From: Halomicrococcus gelatinilyticus
GTDB lineage: Archaea; Halobacteriota; Halobacteria; Halobacteriales; Haladaptataceae
Length of the DNA stretch: 64,000 nt
Assembly (NCBI GenBank): GCA_024227995.1
Contig: CP100465.1
Span: 930,001 to 994,000 of the forward strand
Direction: 5' to 3'
Shown here: one piece after another, positions 35,294 through 44,626 of the stretch
Layout of the letters: each line of letters begins with the position of its first letter
Position numbering within the stretch: position 1 is the first letter of the stretch
Notes under the pieces: model-generated
Databases searched by the model: none
Told to the model about the DNA's origin: nothing
The model's input: only the letters and a program-made list of their open reading frames with translations
Made by a program: the position numbers and the translations under genes

Positions 35294-36700
35294 CTACTCG
35301 CTGGCCCGGGTGCCGCTGGCGTCCGTGCCGCCGCCGCGAGCCAGTTCGTCGTCCACCGCGCGGTCATCGCGGTCGTCGTCCAGTGGCACGCCGCCCATCG
35401 TCCGCCCGCGGCGGGCGAGGTGGCGGCGGCGGACCAGGTAGTACGCCTCGCCGGCGACCATCGCCGCGAGCCAGACGCCGAGAACGCCCGCGTCGTTCGC
35501 GCCGAGGAGGGCGAACAGCGCGACGTTGGCGGGGACGCCCAGGGCGGCGACGGCGACGACGGCGCGGGGCGACAGCGGAACCGACGAGTCGGCGTGGACG
35601 TCCGGCCGCTCGCGGACGAACCGGACCGCGGCCAGCATCACCGGGACGATGAGGAAGATGCCGCCGAAGCCGAGCAGCGAACCGAGCTGGTCGAAGGGGA
35701 GCGGGCTGAGCACGGACGCCGCGGTCACCGCGTAGACGACCGTCAGCCCCCAGTGGGGCGTCCCCCAGCGGTCGTTCTCGCGGGCGAGCACGGCGGGGAA
35801 GACGTCGTCCGCCGCGAGCGCGGCGAGGTACTTGGGTGCGATCATGAACACGGCGTTGAGCGTGGTCGCGGTGGCGAAGAGTGCACCGCCGACGACGAAG
35901 ACGGCGACGAGCGGGGCGGGCAGCACCGCCTCGGCAGGCAACGCGAGCGACTCGCCCGCGAGCGCCGCCGGGCCGACGGTGCCCACGGCGACGAACGCGA
36001 CGAGCGCGTAGAGCGCCAGCGCGAGCGGGATGCTCACCAGGAAGGACCGCGGGATGGTGACCGTCGCCGCCCGCACGTCGCCGCCGAGGTCGACGATGAA
36101 GTTCGCGCCCAGACAGACGAAGTAGAGGACGGCCGCGCCCGTCACCACGCCCGTCGCACCGGTGGTGAACAGCGGCCGGAAGGTTCCGGGGTCGACCGCC
36201 GGCAGGCCGAGGAGGACGAACGTGAGCAGGCTGGCGACCAGCGTGGCGAACAGCGCGAGCTGGACCCGGGCGGCCGGACGGATGCCGAGGAGGTTGACGC
36301 CGAAGAAGAACGTGAGCGCGAGCACCGCCGTCAGCTGCGGCGTCACGCCGGTGAGCGTCTCGACGTACCCGCCGAAGCTGAGCGCGTACAGCGGGAGGCC
36401 GCCGCCGAACATGCTCACCGTCAGCCCCCACGCGGCGAGGTAGGCGACGTGTGGCGAGACGAACTCGCGCGGGTAGCGGTAGTTGCCTGCGACGGTCGGG
36501 TAGGCCGCGCCGAGCACCGCCGTCGGTACCAGCCCCAGTGCGACGACGCCGAACGCGACGACGTAGGAGACGGGGACGGCCGGCCCCGCGAGGTCCGTCG
36601 CGACGCCCGTGAGCGCGAACAGCCCCGCGCCGACGATGAGCCCGACCTCGATGGCGACCGCCTCCAGGAGCCCGATGTCCCCGCTCGACTCCGAACCCAT
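35294..36700 (-). CDS. APC-family amino-acid permease
   Basis: 468 aa from ATG 36700. About 12 helices; the N-terminal GLLEAVAIEVGLIVGAGLFA with GxG is the APC substrate-binding signature, followed by GPAVPVSYVVAFGVVALGL and AAYPTVAGNYRYP. A TATA box (minus strand TTTAAC, 36730-36725) is centred 27-28 bp before ATG 36700, which supports it over the GTG at 36718. The C-terminus is a polar tail. Transported substrate unknown. Confidence 0.85.
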   Translation of the reverse strand: MGSESSGDIGLLEAVAIEVGLIVGAGLFALTGVATDLAGPAVPVSYVVAFGVVALGLVPTAVLGAAYPTVAGNYRYPREFVSPHVAYLAAWGLTVSMFGGGLPLYALSFGGYVETLTGVTPQLTAVLALTFFFGVNLLGIRPAARVQLALFATLVASLLTFVLLGLPAVDPGTFRPLFTTGATGVVTGAAVLYFVCLGANFIVDLGGDVRAATVTIPRSFLVSIPLALALYALVAFVAVGTVGPAALAGESLALPAEAVLPAPLVAVFVVGGALFATATTLNAVFMIAPKYLAALAADDVFPAVLARENDRWGTPHWGLTVVYAVTAASVLSPLPFDQLGSLLGFGGIFLIVPVMLAAVRFVRERPDVHADSSVPLSPRAVVAVAALGVPANVALFALLGANDAGVLGVWLAAMVAGEAYYLVRRRHLARRGRTMGGVPLDDDRDDRAVDDELARGGGTDASGTRASE

Positions 36701-36724
36701 GTTCAGTTCGTTTGACACGCATCT

Positions 36725-36730
36725 GTTAAA
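36725..36730 (-). promoter_or_regulatory. TATA box of the amino-acid permease gene
   Basis: Minus-strand TTTAAC centred at about 36727.5 is 27-28 bp upstream of ATG 36700, the leaderless spacing. It decides the start codon of the permease. Confidence 0.5.
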
Positions 36731-36895
36731 TGTGTTCGTGCCACACAGGGGCAGCCCACCGCGCGAGCGTCGGCGGCGCGCACATACGGGGCACGGAACG
36801 CAGGACCGGACGCCGCGGTGGAGGGCCAGCAGTCGTCCGCGGCGACCGACGTCGTCCGCCGGAGACCGCAGTGGGATGCAGCGCCGGGACGTCCG

Positions 36896-38782
36896 TCACG
36901 CCCGGAGTTCGCGGGAGTCGGCCGGGACGCGCCGGGTGTCGAACAGCGAGTCCAGCAGTTTCCGCTGGGCCGCGCGCAGGTGCTGGAGGAACGTCGACTG
37001 CGAGATGTCCATCATCGCGGCCACGTCGTCGCCGCTGTTCTCCCGGGGCCAGTCGAAGAAGCCGGCGGCGTAGGCCGTCCTGACGGCCTCCAGTTGCCGA
37101 CCCGTCAGTTCGGACTCGACCTCGGCGCGGAACGCGGGCTTCACCTGTCCGTTCGGCCGGCGCTCGCGCTGGGCGACGAGCGTCGCGTCGGGGTGGACGT
37201 CCCGCAGCGCGGTGACGACGGTCCGCGTCTCGATGCGACTCGGCATCTCGACCGTCACCGTCGCCTCGCCGTCACCGGCGGACAGTGCGGTGACGACCGC
37301 GCCGTAGTCGGCGAGCGCCGACAGCATGGACGCCTCAACGGGGACGAGCCGGAACACGTGGGCGTCGTCGTCCGCGCAGACGTATGCGGCGGCCTCGACC
37401 CAGTCGGCGGCGTCGGCGTACGCCACCACCTCGTCGCGGTCGACGCCCGCGAAGGAGGCGAAGACGGCCTGCTGGCCGTCGGCGTCGCCGAGCAGGCGTT
37501 CGACCTCGACCGAGCAGTCCAGCGCCGTGACGACGTCGACCCACGGGACGTCCTCGTCCGTCAGGCGGAACTCCAGTTCGGTCACGTCGTCGCTGACCAG
37601 CGCGCGCTTGCTCTCGACGGCGTTGATGGCGTAGCCGACGGTCCGCCCGAGTTCGGCGAACACGTCGCGGTCGATGGCCTCGACGGTCGCGCGGTCGGCG
37701 GCGTAGACGTTCAGCACGCCGTAGACGCTGCTGCCGTAGCGGACGGGGATGGTGAGGACGGCCGCCGCGCCGCACTCGCGGGCTCGCGTCGCCCACGCTT
37801 CGTCGCGGTCGGCGAGGCCGGTCACCGCGACGCGCTCCTCGTCGAGCGCGCGGGAGAGCGGCGTGTCGCCGTCCGCGTCAGCGAGCGCCGCGACCAGGTC
37901 GTCCGCGGCGTCGTCGTCCAGGCCGGCGTGGGCGCGCGGGGTCACGGAGCCGTCGACCATCCGCGGATGGCCGAACCAGGCGAACGCGAACGCTTCGCGG
38001 GCGGCGAACTGTTCGCAGACGGTCCGTTCTATCTCCTCGCGGGTGCCCGCCGCGACGAGCTCCCGGTTCACGTCGCGCAGCACCTCGTTCGTCGTGTTCA
38101 GCGTCGCCAGCCGGTCGTTCTGCTGTTCGATGCGGAACTCGCGTTCCTTGCGCTCCGTGACGTCCGTGTCGACGGCGACGAAGCGCTCGACCGCGCCGTC
38201 CGCGTCGGTGATGGGCGCGATGGTCATGTCGACCCAGCAGTGCTCGCCGTTCCGCCGCTCGTTGATGATCTCGCCCTCCCAGACGTCGCCGCTCTTGATG
38301 TCCGCCCACATATCGTCGTAGAACGACTCGTCGTGCTCGCCGGACTTCCACAGGCGCGGGTTCTCGCCGATCAGTTCGTCGCGCCCGTAGCCCGTCACCG
38401 ACTCGACGGCGGGGTTCGCGTACGTTATCGTGCCGTCGGTCTCGGTGATGAAGATGGCGTGGCCGGCGTGCTCGACCGCCTTCTCGAACTCGCGCAGGCG
38501 GTCGTTGGTCGCGGACAGTCGCTCCTTCACGCTGCGCTCCTCCTCGACGTACGCCGCGAGGAAGTGGACGGCGAGGACGGCGAGGACGCTCACGACGAGG
38601 CCGGGCAGTTCCTCGATGCCCGTCGTCGCGGTCGTCGCGGTCCACGCCTGGCGGACCGCCATCAGCGCGAGCATGAGCGTCAGGAAGCCGAACCGTCGGT
38701 CGCCGCTCCGGACCAGCAGGACGAGCGAGTAGCCGACCCCGAGCAGGCGGAGCAGCACCGACGCGGCGACGACCGGCGTCAC
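36896..38782 (-). CDS. membrane PAS-GAF-Bat sensor regulator with HTH_10 domain
   Basis: 628 aa from GTG 38782. About three transmembrane helices in residues 1-80 (VTPVVAASVLLRLLGVGYSL; RFGFLTLMLALMAVRQAW). A PAS domain at about 97-215 (VEHAGHAIFITETDGTITY ... ENPRLWKSGEHDESFYDDMW) is followed by a GAF-like domain (about 230-385), the Bat sensor region (390-560) and a C-terminal HTH_10 (GRQLEAVRTAYAAGFFDWP ... AAMMDISQSTFLQHLRAAQR). No histidine kinase or receiver is present, so signal and DNA binding sit in one protein. It is divergent from the molybdoenzyme operon, its likeliest target (inference). The longer upstream frame is poor. Confidence 0.82.
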   Translation of the reverse strand: MTPVVAASVLLRLLGVGYSLVLLVRSGDRRFGFLTLMLALMAVRQAWTATTATTGIEELPGLVVSVLAVLAVHFLAAYVEEERSVKERLSATNDRLREFEKAVEHAGHAIFITETDGTITYANPAVESVTGYGRDELIGENPRLWKSGEHDESFYDDMWADIKSGDVWEGEIINERRNGEHCWVDMTIAPITDADGAVERFVAVDTDVTERKEREFRIEQQNDRLATLNTTNEVLRDVNRELVAAGTREEIERTVCEQFAAREAFAFAWFGHPRMVDGSVTPRAHAGLDDDAADDLVAALADADGDTPLSRALDEERVAVTGLADRDEAWATRARECGAAAVLTIPVRYGSSVYGVLNVYAADRATVEAIDRDVFAELGRTVGYAINAVESKRALVSDDVTELEFRLTDEDVPWVDVVTALDCSVEVERLLGDADGQQAVFASFAGVDRDEVVAYADAADWVEAAAYVCADDDAHVFRLVPVEASMLSALADYGAVVTALSAGDGEATVTVEMPSRIETRTVVTALRDVHPDATLVAQRERRPNGQVKPAFRAEVESELTGRQLEAVRTAYAAGFFDWPRENSGDDVAAMMDISQSTFLQHLRAAQRKLLDSLFDTRRVPADSRELRA

Positions 38783-39084
38783 GGCGACGCCACCCCCGCA
38801 GTGGGGCGTCCACGGACCCGCGGCCGAACACGGTTGCTCATGTCTGGAACGGCACGGACGAGACCAATAAGAAGGCGACCCGATTCCAGCGCGCTGGGAA
38901 CCGGTCGCGTCGGCGGTTTTCCGGCGGTTTCGTGGCGTCCCAAACAGTATGGGTGCCGGGTTTACCCCCGGTTCGGCGACGGCCAACAGTATGGGTACCA
39001 CGCTCAGCACGGTCGCGGTCCTACGTCCACGTGTATGACAGCATCACTGCTCGGACGAAGGACGCCCGTCGGGAGGCGGTGGCG
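38783..39084. promoter_or_regulatory. divergent control region with a direct repeat (ACAGTATGGGT x2)
   Basis: This 302-bp stretch lies between the sensor-regulator GTG and the Fe-S subunit ATG. It contains ACAGTATGGGT at 38944-38954 and again at 38985-38995, 41 bp apart (about four helical turns), with a small GGGT/ACCC-type inverted element between them. A GGAGG sequence (39071-39075) is the ribosome-binding site for ATG 39085. The repeats are candidate binding sites for the HTH_10 regulator or another factor. Confidence 0.4.
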
Positions 39085-40107
39085 ATGAGCAGTCCCGAGG
39101 AACCGATGCCGGGAGTGCCGTCGCTCCCGGACGAGGAGACGTTCGACGCCGTCGTCGACGAGGAGACGGCGGACCCGCGCGAGGAACTGGCGAAGACGGA
39201 GTACAGCACCGACCTCGGCGTCGCGATGGCCGAGGACGCGAAACGCGTCTCGAACGGCGAACTGACCGGCGACGAGTACTGGGCGAAGTACGACTCGGCT
39301 GCCGCCGCGGAGTTCGGCGACGACTACCGGAACACGCCGAACCCGGCCATCGACCGCGGCGACGACGGCCAGACGGTCTCCGAGGAGGTCGCCGAGTCGC
39401 TGAGCTGTACGGTGGGGTCGATGGAGTCGGTCGCGGCCGAGATGGCGGGCGACGCGGCGGGCGACGACGAGGACTCGGAGCGCTGGGGGATGGTCATCGA
39501 CCTCCAGAAGTGCGTCGGCTGCGACTCCTGTACGGTCGCCTGCAAGGCCGAGAACCGGACGCCGCCGGGCGTCTCGTACAACGTCGTCGTGGAGGAGGAA
39601 CACGGCGAGTTCCCGAACGTCACCCGGACGAACCTTCCGCGGCCGTGCATGCAGTGCGAGAACCCGCCGTGCGTGCAGGTGTGTCCGGTGTCGGCGACGT
39701 ACAAGATGGACGACGGCGTCGTCAACGTCGACTACGACCGCTGCATCGGCTGCCGGTACTGCATGATCGCGTGTCCCTACGGCGCACGCTACTTCGACTT
39801 CGGCGACAACTACGACGACGAGGTCGAGGGCGCTGGCGAGGTGACGAGTCCGGAGTACGGCGTCGACCGCGGCCCCCGCGAGGACGGCACGTCGCCGGTG
39901 GGCAACGTCCGGAAGTGTAGCTTCTGCACGCATCGACTCGAACGCGGCGAGGAGCCGGCCTGCGTCGAGACTTGCGTCGGCGACGCCCGCAACATGGGCG
40001 ACCTCGACGACCCCGAGAGCGAGGTGGCGGAGCTCTCGGAGTCCTCGCGCGCGTTCCAGCTCAAGGAGAGCGAGGGCACCGACCCGAACGTCTACTACCT
40101 CAGGTGA
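39085..40107 (+). CDS. four-cluster ferredoxin-like electron-transfer subunit of a molybdoenzyme
   Basis: 340 aa from ATG 39085 with GGAGG ahead of it. The C-terminal ~200 residues hold four Cys quartets of the DmsB/TtrB/PsrB type: CVGCDSCTVACKAEN, CMQCENPPCVQVCPVSAT, CIGCRYCMIACPYGARY and CSFCTHRLERGEEPACVETC. These bind four [4Fe-4S] clusters that pass electrons between the membrane subunit and the catalytic subunit. The first Cys is only at about residue 143, so there is an unusual ~140-residue acidic N-terminal extension. No signal peptide is seen; it would ride with the Tat-exported catalytic subunit. First gene of the operon. Confidence 0.88.
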   Translation: MSSPEEPMPGVPSLPDEETFDAVVDEETADPREELAKTEYSTDLGVAMAEDAKRVSNGELTGDEYWAKYDSAAAAEFGDDYRNTPNPAIDRGDDGQTVSEEVAESLSCTVGSMESVAAEMAGDAAGDDEDSERWGMVIDLQKCVGCDSCTVACKAENRTPPGVSYNVVVEEEHGEFPNVTRTNLPRPCMQCENPPCVQVCPVSATYKMDDGVVNVDYDRCIGCRYCMIACPYGARYFDFGDNYDDEVEGAGEVTSPEYGVDRGPREDGTSPVGNVRKCSFCTHRLERGEEPACVETCVGDARNMGDLDDPESEVAELSESSRAFQLKESEGTDPNVYYLR

Positions 40108-40109
40108 CC

Positions 40110-41378
40110 ATGGCAACCGAAACCGCATTCGACTACGACCCCGGGTTCAACGACGGCCGTCTGCGCGCGGTCTGGTACGCAACGTTGGCGGTCGCGCTCG
40201 GCATCGGCGCGTTCGCCATGTACCAGCGGGTCACGCAGGGGATGGCGAGCACGAACCTCACGAGCGTCACCCCGTGGGGCGCGTGGGTGGCGTTCTACAT
40301 CTACTTCGTCGGCCTGTCGGCCGGCGCGTTCCTCGTGAGCACGCTGGCGAACGTCTTCGAGGTGCCGGGCATGGAGCGGGTCGACCGCGACGCCCTGTTC
40401 GCGGCCATCGTGAGCATGATCGTCGCGATGCTGTTCGTCTGGACCGACCTCGGCCGGATGGACCGCATGTACCACCCGTTCCTCTGGCGGCAGGTCACCT
40501 CCCCGCTCGCATGGGAGGTCCACGCCTACGTCGCCTACATCGGCGTGCTCGTGACGGAGCTGTACTTCTCGATGCGCATCGACCTCGCGCGCGTCGCCGA
40601 GCGCGACGACGGCTGGCGCGGGACGATGTGTGGACTGTTGACGCTCGGCCGCCGGGAGACCAGCGAGGCGTCGCAGGCGACCGACCACGCGTGGCTGAAG
40701 CGGGCCGGCATCGTCGGTATCCCGCTCGCCATCTTCTTCGTCCACGGCGGGACGGGCGTGCTGTTCGCCGTGGCGAAGGCCCGCCCGTACTGGAACAGCG
40801 GGCTGTTCCCGCTCATCTTCGTCGTCTCGGCCGTCGTCAGCGGGACGGCGCTCGTGATGGCGCTGTACGTGCTGCGGACGCGGCTGTTCACGGCCCAGGG
40901 GGTCGACCCGGACCTGCTCGAACGGCTGGCGAAGCTGCTGGGCGCGTTCATCCTGACCGACGTGGCGCTGACGGCCATCGACGCGCTGGTCGCGCTGACC
41001 AGCCTCCACCACCACGAGGTGGCGACGTGGATGCTCGTGTTCACCAGCAAGTTCTCGTGGTCGTTCTGGGGCGTGATGGTCGGCCTCGGCTGGGTCGTCC
41101 CCCTGCTCCTGCTGAGCAAGCGCGCCTGGCGGCGTCGGCCGGCGCTGATGGTCGCCGCGGGACTCAGCGTCGTCGTCGGCATCGTCGGCGTGCGGTTCAA
41201 CATCGTCGTGCCGCCCCAGATCGTCCCCGTCATGGAGGGACTCCCCCACGGGCGCTACGACCCGACGATGGTCGAGTGGGCGACCAGCGCCGGCATGGTC
41301 GCCGTCGGCCTGCTGGTCTACTCGCTCGGCGCGGAGGTACTGCCACTGACACCACTCGGCGACCACGGAGGTGACTGA
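40110..41378 (+). CDS. NrfD/PsrC-like polytopic membrane subunit
   Basis: 422 aa, ATG 2 bp after the Fe-S subunit stop. Nine to ten hydrophobic helices (WVAFYIYFVGLSAGAFLVS, AAIVSMIVAMLFVWTDLGRM, AGIVGIPLAIFFVHGGTGVL, SWSFWGVMVGLGWVVPLLLL). The WYATLAVALGIG start and the SAGAFL and HGGTGV pieces match NrfD/PsrC quinol-interacting membrane anchors without haem. It would exchange electrons with menaquinone. Confidence 0.85.
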   Translation: MATETAFDYDPGFNDGRLRAVWYATLAVALGIGAFAMYQRVTQGMASTNLTSVTPWGAWVAFYIYFVGLSAGAFLVSTLANVFEVPGMERVDRDALFAAIVSMIVAMLFVWTDLGRMDRMYHPFLWRQVTSPLAWEVHAYVAYIGVLVTELYFSMRIDLARVAERDDGWRGTMCGLLTLGRRETSEASQATDHAWLKRAGIVGIPLAIFFVHGGTGVLFAVAKARPYWNSGLFPLIFVVSAVVSGTALVMALYVLRTRLFTAQGVDPDLLERLAKLLGAFILTDVALTAIDALVALTSLHHHEVATWMLVFTSKFSWSFWGVMVGLGWVVPLLLLSKRAWRRRPALMVAAGLSVVVGIVGVRFNIVVPPQIVPVMEGLPHGRYDPTMVEWATSAGMVAVGLLVYSLGAEVLPLTPLGDHGGD

Positions 41379-41380
41379 CG

Positions 41381-44300
41381 ATGAGTTCGAACGACGGCGG
41401 CGACGAGGCCCCGGTCTCGCGCCGCGACTTCGTCAAGGCGGTCGGGAGCATCGGCGCGCTCGGCGCTGCGAGCAGCGCGAGCCTGAACCTCGACGTGGGC
41501 GACCTCTGGTCGGACGAGGAGCACTACGTCGGCGACGACTACGGCGAGTACGACGCCGCGGACGTGCTGCACACGACCTGCGGGCAGTGCAACAGCTTCT
41601 GCCCCATCAAGGTCCGCCTCGACGACGCGAGCGGCACCGGCCAGTACAGCGCGCTCGTGCGGAAACTGGCGGGCAACCCCTACTCGTTCCTCAACACCCA
41701 GCCGTTCTCGCAGGTGCCGTACGACAGCGACCCGGAGAACGTCGCGATGGGCGACGTCGCCGGTTCCGGTGACGTCGCGGACACGCGGTGGTCGCTGTCC
41801 GGCGGCCGCATGTGCCTGAAAGGGCAGGCCGGCATCCAGACGGCGTTCGACAGTTACCGGGTCCGCAAGCCGATGAAGCGCGTCGGCCCGCGCGGCAGCG
41901 GCGAGTGGACGACCATCTCCTGGGAGCAGGCCATCGAGGAGATCGTCGAGGGCGACGACGACCTCGGCCACCCCGGACTGCGGTCGATGTGGGCGTACGC
42001 GCCGGAAGAGCAGGTGATGGGCGACTGGGAGGCCGTCCAGGACGGCGAGATGAGCAAGGGGGCGTTCGACGAGAAGTACGAGGACGTGCTCGTCGACACC
42101 GACCACCCGGACCTGGGCCCGAAGGCGAACCAGATCGTCGACGTCGGCGGCTACCGGCGCAACTTCATCCGCAAGCGGCTGTGGTCGCAGGGGCTCGGCT
42201 CCGTCAACAGCCTCCACCACGCCGGCACCTGCGGCTTCTCCAGCGTGATGGGCAACGTGCGGTCGTACGGCGGGAAGAAGAAGCGCCAGTACGCCGACGT
42301 CGACAGCTGCGAGTACCTGCTCGTCTGGGGGACCAACCCGATGGTCGCCAACAAGGGGCCGACGTGGCTCGCACCGAAGCTGACCAACGCCATCCAGGAC
42401 GGCATGCGGATGGACGTCGTCGACCCGCGGCTGTCGAAGACGGCGGAGAAGGCGGACACGTGGGTGCCGGTCGACCCCGGCAGCGACGGGGCGCTGGCGC
42501 TCGGCATCGCCCGCTGGATAATCGACCACGAGCGCTACGACGCGGACTACCTCCGCAACCCCGGCAAGCCGGCGGCCGAAGACGACGGCGAGCCGACGTG
42601 GAGCGACGCCACCCACCTCGTCCGCGTCGACGCGGAGGCGCAACCGAAGGCGCGCGCAGGCGACGTCGGCCTGGAGGGCGACGGGTTCGTCGTCGTCGAC
42701 GCGACGACCGGCGAACTCTCGACGGCCGACGCCGCCGAGACGGGGACGCTCGACGTGGACGTCACCGTCGACGGCGTCCACCTGAAGAGCGTCTGGCGGC
42801 TGTACCGCGAGCGGGTGTTCGAGCACACGCTGGAGGAGTACGCCGACATGGCGGGCGTGAGCGTCGAACAGATCGCAGACGTCGCCGACGAGTTCACGAG
42901 CCACGGCAAGCGCGCGGCCATCATGAGCTATCGCGGCCCAGCCAAACACTCCAACGGGTTCCACAACCAGCGCGCCATCGCCACGCTCCAGCACCTCATC
43001 GGCAACTACGACTGGAAGGGCGGCCAGATGACGCCGTACGCCGGCTACGACACCATGTCCGGGCGGTACGAGCTCGGCAACGTGCCGGACGGCCACTCGC
43101 CGTGGGGCATCCCCATCGTGCGCGGCGGCGTCGACTACGAGGACACGTCGCTGTTCGAGCGCGACGACGGTTATCCCGCCAAGCGGCCGTGGTTCCCGGT
43201 CGCGCCGCCGTACGCGGTCCAGGAGCTGTACGGCAGCGCGAAGGACGCCTACCCCTATAGCGTGAACGCGCTGTTCATCCGGCCGTACTCCGAGAACCAC
43301 GTCCTCTCGGCGGCCGGCGGCGACAGGATTCCCGAGGTCATCGGCGACCCCGAGACAATCCCGCTGGTCGTCGCCTCCGACACGGTCGTCGGCGACACGA
43401 GCCAGTACGCCGACTACATCCTGCCGGAGCCGACGTACCTCGAACGCTGGGAGAACTTCGGGACCTACCCGAACAAGCGCCTCGCGGACGAGAAGATCAG
43501 CCAGCCGACGGTGAAGGTCGTCCCCGACGCCCGGCCGTTCGAGGAGGTGCTCGTCGACGTGTGGAAGCGCCTCGACCTGCCCGGCGTCGGCGAGGACGCC
43601 ATCGTCGACAGCGACGGGGAGCGGTGGCCGCTCCACCGCAGCGAGGACTTCTATCTCAAGCTCGTCGCCAACGTCGCCTACTCGCGCGACCCGGTGGCCG
43701 ACGCGAGCGACGACGAACTCGCGGTGTTCCGCAAGGCCCACCGGAAGGGGCTGGGCGAGCACTTCGACCTGGAACGGTGGAAGTCGGCGGTCAAGCCCGG
43801 TGAGTGGCGCAAGGTCGTCACCGTCCTCAACCGCGGCGGCCGGTTCGAGGAGCCCGTCGACGGCTACGCGGAGGCGTTCGAGCAGTACGGCCACGACTTC
43901 GACTACGCCGACCGCTTCGACGACCGGTCGAACGCCTACGACGGCGACAAGTTGCGCTACCGCCTCGGCGCGCGCGCCGACTTCTACAGCGAGGCCGTCG
44001 CGACCGGCAAGCACTCCTACACCGGCGAGCGGTTCGACCCGCTGCCGAAGGTCGAGGACGTGCGCCACTACGACGGCAGCGTCCAGTCGCCGGTCAAGAG
44101 CGACGAGTCGCCGGACCGCCCGCTGCGGCTCATCAACTGGAAGCCGCGGACGATGGGCATGCACCGCACCCAGAACGCGCCGTGGCTGCGCGAGCTCCGG
44201 CCGACGAACCCGCTGTGGATGAACCCCGACGACGCCGAGCAGCGCGGCATCGAGACCGGCGACGAGATACGCATCGACGCCGGCCGCCGCACCGTCGAGG

Positions 44301-44620
44301 GCGTCGCCTGGGTGACCGGCGGCATCCGCCCCGGCGTCGTCGGCGCGATGTGGGGCTGGGGCCGGACCGGCGACGGCGCGACGGCCCAGACCGTCGACGG
44401 CGAGACGCAGGAGGCCGCCGAGCGTGACGGCCACACCCCCTACCGGTTCGACCACCCCGGGAGGGAGGAGGCGGGCTACGCCGGCCCGCGCGACGCCGGC
44501 TTCGCCATCAACCACGTCCAGCCGCTGGACGCGGAGCTCGGCGACACCGGGCTCAGCGACCCCGTCGGCGGGAGCAACGCGCAGTACGACGCCTACGTCG
44601 ACGTCGAGAGACTGGAGTGA
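41381..44620 (+). CDS. molybdopterin oxidoreductase catalytic subunit (CISM family, TtrA/ArrA-like)
   Basis: 1079 aa. Twin-arginine signal at residues 14-30 (RRDFVKAVGSIGALG). A [4Fe-4S] motif, Cys67-Cys70-Cys74 with Cys145 (CGQCNSFC ... GGRMCLKG). A candidate Mo-ligand Cys284 lies in HHAGTCGFSSVMGN. The bis-MGD domains run to the C-terminus (NPLWMNPDDAEQRGIETGD). The length and order fit tetrathionate- or arsenate-type reductases of the DMSO-reductase superfamily better than formate dehydrogenase, but the acceptor is not decidable. It follows the membrane subunit by 2 bp. Confidence 0.85.
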   Translation: MSSNDGGDEAPVSRRDFVKAVGSIGALGAASSASLNLDVGDLWSDEEHYVGDDYGEYDAADVLHTTCGQCNSFCPIKVRLDDASGTGQYSALVRKLAGNPYSFLNTQPFSQVPYDSDPENVAMGDVAGSGDVADTRWSLSGGRMCLKGQAGIQTAFDSYRVRKPMKRVGPRGSGEWTTISWEQAIEEIVEGDDDLGHPGLRSMWAYAPEEQVMGDWEAVQDGEMSKGAFDEKYEDVLVDTDHPDLGPKANQIVDVGGYRRNFIRKRLWSQGLGSVNSLHHAGTCGFSSVMGNVRSYGGKKKRQYADVDSCEYLLVWGTNPMVANKGPTWLAPKLTNAIQDGMRMDVVDPRLSKTAEKADTWVPVDPGSDGALALGIARWIIDHERYDADYLRNPGKPAAEDDGEPTWSDATHLVRVDAEAQPKARAGDVGLEGDGFVVVDATTGELSTADAAETGTLDVDVTVDGVHLKSVWRLYRERVFEHTLEEYADMAGVSVEQIADVADEFTSHGKRAAIMSYRGPAKHSNGFHNQRAIATLQHLIGNYDWKGGQMTPYAGYDTMSGRYELGNVPDGHSPWGIPIVRGGVDYEDTSLFERDDGYPAKRPWFPVAPPYAVQELYGSAKDAYPYSVNALFIRPYSENHVLSAAGGDRIPEVIGDPETIPLVVASDTVVGDTSQYADYILPEPTYLERWENFGTYPNKRLADEKISQPTVKVVPDARPFEEVLVDVWKRLDLPGVGEDAIVDSDGERWPLHRSEDFYLKLVANVAYSRDPVADASDDELAVFRKAHRKGLGEHFDLERWKSAVKPGEWRKVVTVLNRGGRFEEPVDGYAEAFEQYGHDFDYADRFDDRSNAYDGDKLRYRLGARADFYSEAVATGKHSYTGERFDPLPKVEDVRHYDGSVQSPVKSDESPDRPLRLINWKPRTMGMHRTQNAPWLRELRPTNPLWMNPDDAEQRGIETGDEIRIDAGRRTVEGVAWVTGGIRPGVVGAMWGWGRTGDGATAQTVDGETQEAAERDGHTPYRFDHPGREEAGYAGPRDAGFAINHVQPLDAELGDTGLSDPVGGSNAQYDAYVDVERLE

Positions 44621-44626
44621 CCGACG

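Noticed and set aside
36818..39088. A 756-codon plus frame
   Set aside because: Antisense shadow of the PAS/GAF/HTH_10 sensor gene, with no recognisable domain.
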